A stretch of 15,907 nucleotides of DNA from CAJGDV01 sp036667875. GTDB lineage: Bacteria; Bacillota_I; Bacilli_A; RF39; UBA660. Positions 7,883 to 13,211 of this stretch are shown here, in pieces. How positions within the stretch are numbered: position 1 is the first letter of the stretch; each line of letters begins with the position of its first letter. The position numbers were made by a program, and so were the translations under genes. The notes below the pieces were generated by a model, which saw nothing but the letters and a program-made list of their open reading frames with translations, was not told the origin of the DNA and searched no databases. Where the stretch lies: assembly GCA_036667875.1 (NCBI GenBank), contig JAVWTD010000029.1, positions 1-15,907 on the forward strand, given 5' to 3'.

Positions 7883-8068
7883 ATGAAAAATATTGATAAG
7901 TACCTTTTCCGTATTTTAGCCTTTATAATTTATATTTATTCAATTATATCTTTTGGAGATTTAAAAAAACCTACGTTTTTGTTTGTAATGATTATTATTA
8001 TTTTAACAATTTATTTTTTATTATTATTGGAAGATTTTATAAAAAACTATACAAAAAAAACACGTTAG
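7883..8068 (+). CDS. small two-helix membrane protein, unknown function
   Basis: I do not recognise this 61-residue protein. It has two hydrophobic segments (about residues 7-24 and 31-49) joined by a short polar turn (GDLKKP), with a basic C-terminus (KNYTKKTR). A helical hairpin with both ends in the cytoplasm is the simplest topology. Coding status is supported by an excellent ribosome site (AGGAG, seven or so bases before the ATG), an extended -10 promoter upstream and a hairpin at its end. The last codons and the TAG lie inside that hairpin. It stands alone on the plus strand between prfA and the zinc-ribbon genes. It could be a small regulator of a membrane complex, but nothing in the sequence says which. 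Confidence 0.72.
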   Translation: MKNIDKYLFRILAFIIYIYSIISFGDLKKPTFLFVMIIIILTIYFLLLLEDFIKNYTKKTR

Positions 8069-8077
8069 TGCTTTTTT
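8054..8077. terminator. convergent terminator between small membrane gene and first zinc-ribbon gene
   Basis: Arms 8054-8063 and 8068-8077 enclose a GTTA/TAAC loop, with A/T runs on both sides. On the minus strand the stem is complete through one G-U pair; on the plus strand the same position is an A-C mismatch. It should therefore work best for the minus-strand zinc-ribbon gene. The TAG of the plus-strand gene (8066-8068) spans loop and arm. Confidence 0.75.
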
Positions 8078-8086
8078 CTTAGATAA

Positions 8087-8275
8087 TTAATATCTGTTGT
8101 TGTTTTCGAATCTACGTCCGTTTCCACGTTCAGCTTTTTTCTTATCTCTACAAGCTTTACATCTAACAGGTTCATTTGTAAAACCTTTTTCTGCGTAGAA
8201 TTCTTGGTCTCTTACTGTAAATGTGAAGTCTTCTCCACAATCTTTACATACGATAGTTTTGTCTTTTAATTCCAT
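8087..8275 (-). CDS. zinc-ribbon protein, copy 1
   Basis: This 62-residue protein has two CxxC knuckles, C10/C13 (VCKDCG) and C39/C42 (RCKACR), about 25 residues apart, as in small bacterial zinc-ribbon proteins (zf-trcl-like). Between them is DQEFYAEKGFTNEPVRC, the family's most conserved stretch. The C-terminus is basic and Asn/Arg-rich (KKKAERGNGRRFENNNRY), which suggests nucleic-acid binding, though this is inference. The start is ATG at 8275, six or so bases after AAGGAGG; a longer frame from 8338 runs through the leader and is not favoured. It differs from copy 2 at only four residues (D16, T18, G51, E57 here). It has its own promoter, leader and terminator. Confidence 0.88.
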   Translation of the reverse strand: MELKDKTIVCKDCGEDFTFTVRDQEFYAEKGFTNEPVRCKACRDKKKAERGNGRRFENNNRY

Positions 8276-8390
8276 GTATTGTTCCTCCTTCTTAGATTTG
8301 TTTATATAATTATCTAGGACTTTCTTTAAAGGAAGCAATCAATAAGTAATAAACTCAATTGATTATAGCATATAAAATATTAAATAGCAA
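8276..8390 (-). promoter_or_regulatory. promoter and about 80-nt leader of zinc-ribbon copy 1
   Basis: TTGCTA (8390-8385), 17 nt, TGC-TATAAT (8370-8362). The leader shares ordered blocks with that of copy 2: CTTCC (8335-8331), GAAAGTC (8324-8318), ATAATTATATAA (8313-8302) and AAGGAGG (8290-8284). The spacing between CTTCC and GAAAGTC is identical in both. CTTCCTT can pair with the ribosome site with one G-U pair. Confidence 0.7.
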
Positions 8391-8416
8391 CAAAAAAACA
8401 CCGAAGTGTTCTTTTG
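8391..8416 (-). terminator. intrinsic terminator after zinc-ribbon copy 2
   Basis: The minus strand folds as CAAAAGAACAC-TTCG-GTGTTTTTTTG. The stable UUCG tetraloop closes an 11-bp stem with one G-U pair, and the T-tract forms the 3' arm. It lies 15 bases beyond the stop of copy 2 and just upstream of the copy 1 promoter. Confidence 0.85.
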
Positions 8417-8431
8417 TTTCATTAACAATGA

Positions 8432-8620
8432 TTAGTATCTATTGTTGTTATCGAATCTACGTCCATTATTACGTTCAGCTTTTTTCTTATCTCTACAAGC
8501 TTTACATCTAACTGGTTCATTTGTGAATCCTTTTTCTGCGTAGAATTCTTGATCTCTAACTGTGAATACGAATTCTTCTCCACAATCTTTACAAACGATA
8601 GTTTTGTCTTTTAATTCCAT
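8432..8620 (-). CDS. zinc-ribbon protein, copy 2
   Basis: This is a tandem paralogue of the gene at 8275-8087, identical at 58 of 62 residues. All four zinc ligands (C10, C13, C39, C42) are kept. The changes are conservative (D16E, T18V, G51N, E57D), so both copies look functional. AAGGAGG lies about eight bases before the ATG. Each copy forms a separate unit with promoter, leader and hairpin, so the duplication covered the whole transcription unit. Similar small zinc-ribbon proteins often occur near cold-shock genes in other bacteria, but no such gene is seen here. The biochemical role is unknown. Confidence 0.88.
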   Translation of the reverse strand: MELKDKTIVCKDCGEEFVFTVRDQEFYAEKGFTNEPVRCKACRDKKKAERNNGRRFDNNNRY

Positions 8621-8738
8621 TGAAAATGCCTCCTTTTTTGAAAAATTGATTATATAATTATTTAGACTTTCAAAATTGGAAGTTTCGAAATAAGTTATAA
8701 ACCATTTACATTATAGCATATTAATATTAAATAAGCAA
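8621..8738 (-). promoter_or_regulatory. promoter and about 80-nt leader of zinc-ribbon copy 2
   Basis: TTGCTT (8738-8733), 17 nt, TGC-TATAAT (8718-8710). The leader blocks shared with copy 1 are CTTCC (8683-8679), GAAAGTC (8672-8666), ATAATTATATAA (8662-8651) and AAGGAGG (8635-8629). The rest of the leader has drifted more than the coding region has at protein level. Confidence 0.7.
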
Positions 8739-8794
8739 ATTATTTATTATATGCTATTATTATTTTATTCTATAATTCATTAAGAATACTATAT

Positions 8795-10144
8795 CTAACT
8801 TAATTTGCTAAAGTTTTCTAGTTTTTCCTTTGAATAGTTGGTTATTTTACCTTGTGGTAGTATTAGCATTCTATTTATTCCTATTGTTTCTACAAAACTT
8901 GGGTTATGGCTTACAATAATTAAAGTTCCTTCATAATTTTTAAAGTTTTCTCCGATTATTCTTTGTGTTTCAGGGTCTAGATGGTTTGTTGGTTCATCAA
9001 GAACTATGAAATTTGCTTGTTTAAGCATTATTTTACAAAGTCCTACTCTTGCTTTTTCTCCAGGGGATAGAACTTTTACTTTTTTAAACGGGTCTTCATC
9101 ATAAAACAAGAAGTTTCCTAAAGTAGTTCTTAATTCTCTTTCTGAATATCTATCGTTGTCAATGTTTTCTATGATAGTTTTTTCTTGATCAAGAATTTCT
9201 AGTTCTTGGGCATAATATGCGACATCTGTTTTATTACCGTACCATATTGTTCCTTTAAGTGGTTTGTATATTCCTATAATTAGTTTTAGAAGTGTTGATT
9301 TTCCGACTCCATTTTCTCCTACTATTAAGAAACGTTCGTTATTACTAATATTAAAGGATAAGTTATTAATGATGTTTTTTTCAGTGTATCCAAAAGAAAT
9401 ATCGTTAACTTTTAATGGNNNNNNNNNNNNNNNNNNNNNNNNNNNNNNNNNNNNNNNNNNNNNNNNNNNNNNNNNNNNNNNNNNNNNNNNNNNNNNNNNN
9501 NNNNNNNNNNNNNNNNNNAGAACCATTCCTTTATAGTGTTTTAAATAGTTTGTTATAAATTCTCTTGTTTTTACATCTAAATGATTTGTTGGTTCATCTA
9601 AAAGAAGAATTTCAGGCATTGAATAAAGAAGATGTGCAAATGCTATTTTTGATTTTTGTCCTCCTGAAAGATCTGTTAGTTTTAAATCTAGTAAATCAAA
9701 GTCTATTTCTAAATTGGAAATAAGTTCTAGCATGGCGTTTTCTGCATTATAATAGTCATAATATTCTAGTAAACTTTGTGTTTTTGAAATTCTTTTCATT
9801 ATTTTTTGTTGTTCTTTTCCTTCTTTAGTTGACACTTCAATGTAAAGTTTTTCTAATTCTTTTTCTAGTTTTTTTATTGGTCTTGCGTTCATTATATAAT
9901 CAAATACTAAAATTTCTTTGTTGTAGTCATTAATTTCTTGTGGAAGGTAACCAATTCTTTTGTTTACAACTTCTATTTTACCGCTGTCTAACTCTAATTC
10001 TTTTAGTATTATTTTAAATAATGTTGTTTTCCCTGCTCCATTTACTCCTACTACTCCAACTTTATCAGTATCATTTAACTGAAAGTTGGCGTTATCATAA
10101 ATTGTTTCTAGAGGGAATGTTAAATTTAAATTAGTTCCTTTCAT
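8795..10144 (-). CDS. ABC-F family ATPase (interrupted by assembly gap)
   Basis: ABC-F proteins are soluble twin-ATPase translation factors that act at the ribosomal E site; some protect ribosomes from antibiotics. The first domain has Walker A GVNGAGKTT (33-41), signature LSGGQ (159-163) and Walker B ILLLDEPTNHLD (179-190, E184). The second, after the gap, has Walker A GENGVGKST, signature LSPGE and Walker B FIVLDEPTNHLD. There are no membrane helices. The interdomain linker that would separate housekeeping from resistance subfamilies falls in the N block; comparison with other ABC-F proteins suggests about 100 residues are missing. After the second Walker B the switch is SHN, not the common SHD. 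The start follows GGGTGA and six T bases. That ribosome site is part of a hairpin, so expression may be regulated. Confidence 0.92.
   Translation of the reverse strand: MKGTNLNLTFPLETIYDNANFQLNDTDKVGVVGVNGAGKTTLFKIILKELELDSGKIEVVNKRIGYLPQEINDYNKEILVFDYIMNARPIKKLEKELEKLYIEVSTKEGKEQQKIMKRISKTQSLLEYYDYYNAENAMLELISNLEIDFDLLDLKLTDLSGGQKSKIAFAHLLYSMPEILLLDEPTNHLDVKTREFITNYLKHYKGMVXXXXXXXXXXXXXXXXXXXXXXXXXXXXXXXXXXPLKVNDISFGYTEKNIINNLSFNISNNERFLIVGENGVGKSTLLKLIIGIYKPLKGTIWYGNKTDVAYYAQELEILDQEKTIIENIDNDRYSERELRTTLGNFLFYDEDPFKKVKVLSPGEKARVGLCKIMLKQANFIVLDEPTNHLDPETQRIIGENFKNYEGTLIIVSHNPSFVETIGINRMLILPQGKITNYSKEKLENFSKLS
9419..9518. other. assembly gap of exactly 100 N
   Basis: This is a placeholder gap inside the ABC-F gene, covering the end of the first ATPase domain and the interdomain linker. 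Confidence 0.97.
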
Positions 10145-10188
10145 AAAAAATCACCCATTTGTATGATATCACAAATGAATGAGTTTTT
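10145..10188 (-). promoter_or_regulatory. terminator-like hairpin that buries the ABC-F ribosome site
   Basis: On the minus strand TCATTCATTTGT (10182-10171) pairs with ACAAATGGGTGA (10162-10151) in a 12-bp stem with two U-G pairs and an 8-nt loop. Six T bases follow (10150-10145), then the ABC-F ATG (10144). The ribosome site GGGTGA is the 3' half of the right arm. The structure can serve as the terminator of the Cse60-like gene, as an attenuator of the ABC-F gene, or as a block to its translation. Confidence 0.75.
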
Positions 10189-10194
10189 AAATGT

Positions 10195-10362
10195 TTATTC
10201 GTACATAATAAGGGCTGTGAAGCAATAAACTTGTTCTTCTCCTACTATTTGTACTGCTGTTTGAAATTTAATGTCTATAATGTCGGCTCCTTCAGTAATA
10301 AAGCGATTAATACTTTCTTCAAGGTCTAGTTCATGTGCTTCATCAATTATTTTAACTTTCAA
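10195..10362 (-). CDS. Cse60-like small protein
   Basis: The 55-residue product resembles the Cse60 family of small sporulation-associated proteins. It starts (M)KVKIIDEAHE, has DIIDIKFQTAV in the middle and ends with EQVYCFTALIMY. I chose the TTG at 10362 because GGTGAT lies four bases before it; the upstream ATG at 10377 has no ribosome site. The family's biochemical role is not known to me, and its presence does not show that this organism sporulates. It lies 48 bases after the M23 gene and 50 before the ABC-F start, separated from the latter by the hairpin. Confidence 0.75.
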   Translation of the reverse strand: MKVKIIDEAHELDLEESINRFITEGADIIDIKFQTAVQIVGEEQVYCFTALIMYE

Positions 10363-10410
10363 TTTTATCACCAACATTAATATATCATATTTTTTTTGAA
10401 ATTTTTGTCG

Positions 10411-11613
10411 TTATTTGTACCATGTTGTTCTGTCTTGCCAATAACTTCCAACTGGGAAGTTTATTTTTGTTAAGGGATTAATACTATTTGAATAATATAA
10501 TGGTCCCCAGAATGGATATCCTGGAACTCCATGTGTTCCGTAAATTACGCTTAGGTGTAAATGGGGTCCTGTAGACTGTCCTGTATTGCCTGAATAAGCG
10601 ATTACGGTGTTCTTGTCTACAATTGTACCTACTGGAACATTGAAGCCGTTTAGGTGCTCGTAAGCGCTTGTATATTGGACTCCATTAACATTATGATGCA
10701 TGTAGAGAATGTTTCCTGTTCCTGGATAATAGTCTACTGCTACTACTTTTCCTCCTGCTACAGGATATACGGGTGTTCCTATTGGAATTGATATATCAAG
10801 TCCATAGTGGAAATCATAAACCATTTGTCCATTATACCAGTATGATCTTGGACCAAAGTAAGATGATATTATTCCATGTGCAGTGGGTCTCCAAAAGGCA
10901 GTATCGTTTGGAAGTTGATTATGTCTATTATAACAAGCTGTTACATCTTCATTTTCACCACATCCTAGTTTTTCAAGGTCTTCGATAGTGCCTCTCATAA
11001 GTTTCAGACCATCTTTTATGTTTCCTTGATCACTTGATAGATTTACAAATTGGATTCTAAGTTTATCTAGTTCGGTTTGAATTAGTGCTTGTCTTTGTCT
11101 GTTTTCTGTTTCTTTTGTTTGAATTTCTTCTTTTTTCATTTTATTATCTTTAATCATTTGATTGAATTGAGTTACTAATTTTTTGTTATATTTTGTAAGT
11201 TGTTCAGTTACTGCGGTTCTATAAATAAAATCGGTGAAATCGGTTGCCCCGAATGTGTATTCTAAGTATGCTGATTCACCATTTGAAAGTTGAAAGAAGT
11301 TTATTATTTTTTTTATTTCTTTCTTTTTATTTTCAATGTCTATTGTTAGTTGTTGAATTTCATTTTCTAAATTGATTATATCTTGTTCGCCTTTTTTTAT
11401 TTCGGCATCAATTAAACTTATATTGGCGTTGGCTGCTTTAATTTCAGCGTCGGTCATTTGTTGTTTGTTTTGATTTTCTTCTAGGGCTTTTAGTTGTCTT
11501 TCTACTTCTTGCCTTGCTTCGTTTAGTGTTTTAGCGTTTGTATTTATTGGATTAATCATGAATGTCGATACTAAAACTGTAACTGATAAAAGTATATTGA
11601 TTACTTTTTTCAT
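10411..11613 (-). CDS. secreted murein hydrolase, EnvC-like with M23 peptidase domain
   Basis: A signal peptide (residues 1 to about 27, ending NTNA) sends the 400-residue protein out of the cell. A long coiled coil (about 30-215) follows, as in EnvC or PcsB-type regulators of wall splitting. The C-terminal LytM/M23 zinc peptidase (about 240-385) keeps its metal and catalytic residues: H269 and D273 in HYGLD, H320 in YEHL, and H351/H353 in GPHLHLSV. It is therefore likely an active endopeptidase cutting peptidoglycan cross-bridges, not a degenerate activator. Two cysteines (C218, C227) sit between coil and peptidase and may form a disulfide. AGGAGG precedes the ATG and overlaps the stop region of the upstream metallopeptidase gene. 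Confidence 0.93.
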   Translation of the reverse strand: MKKVINILLSVTVLVSTFMINPINTNAKTLNEARQEVERQLKALEENQNKQQMTDAEIKAANANISLIDAEIKKGEQDIINLENEIQQLTIDIENKKKEIKKIINFFQLSNGESAYLEYTFGATDFTDFIYRTAVTEQLTKYNKKLVTQFNQMIKDNKMKKEEIQTKETENRQRQALIQTELDKLRIQFVNLSSDQGNIKDGLKLMRGTIEDLEKLGCGENEDVTACYNRHNQLPNDTAFWRPTAHGIISSYFGPRSYWYNGQMVYDFHYGLDISIPIGTPVYPVAGGKVVAVDYYPGTGNILYMHHNVNGVQYTSAYEHLNGFNVPVGTIVDKNTVIAYSGNTGQSTGPHLHLSVIYGTHGVPGYPFWGPLYYSNSINPLTKINFPVGSYWQDRTTWYK

Positions 11614-11621
11614 AAATCCTC

Positions 11622-12257
11622 CTACTCTCTTAATTCTTTTCTTATTATTTTATATTTAGGACAATATTTGGCTACTACTTCCCAAAATTCTTTTGAATGG
11701 TTGAAGTGAACAAAATGGGAAAGTTCATGAATGATTACATAATCTAATTTGTCGATTGTTTCTTTTATTAAGTTACTGTTTAAGGTTATATATGTGAGTT
11801 TTCGATTGCATACTCCCCATCTTGTTTTCATGTTTCTCATTTTTACTTCTGGAAATGGTATATTTTCTTCAAATTTTTTATAGTTTTCTTTAACTCGTTC
11901 TTGAAAGATTCTTTTTGTTTCTTTTTTTAACCATTTTTCTAGTTTTAATGGGTCTGGTGTATAGATAACATTACCTACTACTTTTATATTTTTAAATTCT
12001 TTCATTACGACTATTTCATATTTTACTCCAAATATATAGAATCCTTCTTTTTTTATGTTTTCTTTTTTTCTTTTTTCAATTGTGTTTTCTAAAAAGCCTA
12101 TGTTTTTGTCTAGTAGTCCTTTTATTTCTTTTTTGGTTGCAAAATAATTTGTTGTGACTTGAATTGTTAGGTCTTCTTTAACTCTAATATAGGTGTTTTT
12201 ATTTCTTTTTTTTATGATTTCTACTGTGTATTTTTCGTTTTTTATTAGGTAGTCCAT
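11622..12257 (-). CDS. YgjP-like zinc metallopeptidase (DUF45)
   Basis: The 211-residue protein matches the YgjP/DUF45 family of soluble gluzincin-like peptidases. The zinc site is HELSH (H177, E178, H181) with a third histidine H187 in NHSKEFW, a typical family layout. The conserved MKTRWGVC (143-150) precedes it. The N-terminal part is beta-rich and basic. There is no signal peptide, so it should be cytoplasmic; the substrate is unknown. Its ATG shares one base with the stop codon of the DUF2207-like gene (TAATG), so translation is probably coupled. Its stop lies eight bases before the M23 gene start. Confidence 0.9.
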   Translation of the reverse strand: MDYLIKNEKYTVEIIKKRNKNTYIRVKEDLTIQVTTNYFATKKEIKGLLDKNIGFLENTIEKRKKENIKKEGFYIFGVKYEIVVMKEFKNIKVVGNVIYTPDPLKLEKWLKKETKRIFQERVKENYKKFEENIPFPEVKMRNMKTRWGVCNRKLTYITLNSNLIKETIDKLDYVIIHELSHFVHFNHSKEFWEVVAKYCPKYKIIRKELRE

Positions 12258-13144
12258 TATTTAATCTTGTTTCCATTTAAAACGGCTTTTAAAACAGACC
12301 TATTTAGGGCTTCAATTAATCGTTCACAGTAGTTATGGTTTGTTATTTTTGCTTCAAGTCCTCTTACTCCAAGGCATGTTCCATACATTAAATATTCTTC
12401 AGGATAAAGGATTTTTATGTCAAAGCTAGTTATATTTTCTAGATATGCTTTGAAAGCCATCCATTTAAGGTATTCTTCGTTAGCGTCGCGAGTTCTTTTA
12501 TAAACTTGTGAAAAGAATAAAAGGATTAAGATTGCAGGAAGAATAGTAAAATAACTGAGAACACTATGAAATCCTGCTATAATATTAACTAAAAATAATG
12601 AACACCCTATAATTGTAATAGCTCTTACTAGACCATATTGGTCTTTTGTTTCATAAAAGATATGTTGATAGTTTTCTTTTTTCATTACTTTATCCCATAT
12701 TGTATATTCCATTAACATTATTTTTTTATTTCTCTTGCGGTCTGAAAAATGGTATAATTCGTCAATTGTAACTTTTTCTCCATCTCCCATTGTATATAGA
12801 ATAAGTTTTAAGGTACATTCATCTCCTACAGATTTTGTTCCTGTATAATTGCCTTTTGTTATATATTCTTTTCCGTCAATATCAGTTATCTTTAATAAAC
12901 CTCTATTAATTAGACTTATTACATAAGATGCTAGGACATTTGCATTTATTTTTCTATTTACTAAATTACTTACTTCAATTAAATTTAAATCGTCAGGTAT
13001 CCCTGTATAGTATTCTTCATTAAAAGAAGCTTTATATGGTTTAAAACTTTTGATATAAAGATATAATAAAAAGATAAAAAATATAACAAACCATACGATT
13101 ACAATTCCTTCAAAAACTTGACAATTTAATTTTATATTTAACAT
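12257..13144 (-). CDS. DUF2207-like membrane protein, short form
   Basis: The 295-residue protein resembles the C-terminal part of DUF2207 membrane proteins. One helix (about 12-32) is followed by EEYYTGIPDDL (43-52) and a winged-helix-like region (about 55-165). A two-helix hairpin (about 174-191 and 195-213) precedes the family's LKWMAFKAYLENIT and YPEEYLMYGTCLGV motifs. Full-length relatives carry a large extracellular N-terminal domain with a signal peptide; it is absent here, and the ribosome site AGGTGAT five bases before the ATG argues that the short form is real. The soluble parts probably face the cytoplasm. It starts the series running through the YgjP-like, M23, Cse60-like and ABC-F genes. 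Function unknown. Confidence 0.78.
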   Translation of the reverse strand: MLNIKLNCQVFEGIVIVWFVIFFIFLLYLYIKSFKPYKASFNEEYYTGIPDDLNLIEVSNLVNRKINANVLASYVISLINRGLLKITDIDGKEYITKGNYTGTKSVGDECTLKLILYTMGDGEKVTIDELYHFSDRKRNKKIMLMEYTIWDKVMKKENYQHIFYETKDQYGLVRAITIIGCSLFLVNIIAGFHSVLSYFTILPAILILLFFSQVYKRTRDANEEYLKWMAFKAYLENITSFDIKILYPEEYLMYGTCLGVRGLEAKITNHNYCERLIEALNRSVLKAVLNGNKIK

Positions 13145-13165
13145 TTATAATCACCTACTATATAT

Positions 13166-13174
13166 ATTTTAACA
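13166..13174 (-). promoter_or_regulatory. candidate extended -10 for the DUF2207-like gene cluster
   Basis: TGT-TAAAAT (13174-13166) lies about 22 bases before the start codon. No convincing -35 is present: the usual position is occupied by the T-tract of the transporter's terminator. Confidence 0.45.
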
Positions 13175-13187
13175 TATTTTAGTTAAT

Positions 13188-13211
13188 AAAAAAAGAGACA
13201 ATTGTCTCTTT
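13188..13211 (-). terminator. intrinsic terminator after the transporter gene
   Basis: AAAGAGACAATTGTCTCTTT (13192-13211) is a perfect 20-base palindrome; with an AATT loop it gives an 8-bp stem. On the minus strand it runs into seven T (13194-13188). Two bases of the transporter's TAA stop (13212-13210) are in the stem. Confidence 0.9.

Noticed and set aside
8276..8338. Longer N-terminus for zinc-ribbon copy 1 (start at 8338)
   Set aside because: The extra frame runs through the leader shared with copy 2, where no equivalent open frame extends, and AAGGAGG clearly marks the ATG at 8275.
8734..8809. Inverted repeat AGCAAATTA / TAATTTGCT as a terminator for the ABC-F gene
   Set aside because: The arms are 58 bases apart with no T-tract, and one arm overlaps the -35 of zinc-ribbon copy 2; chance pairing in AT-rich DNA is likelier.
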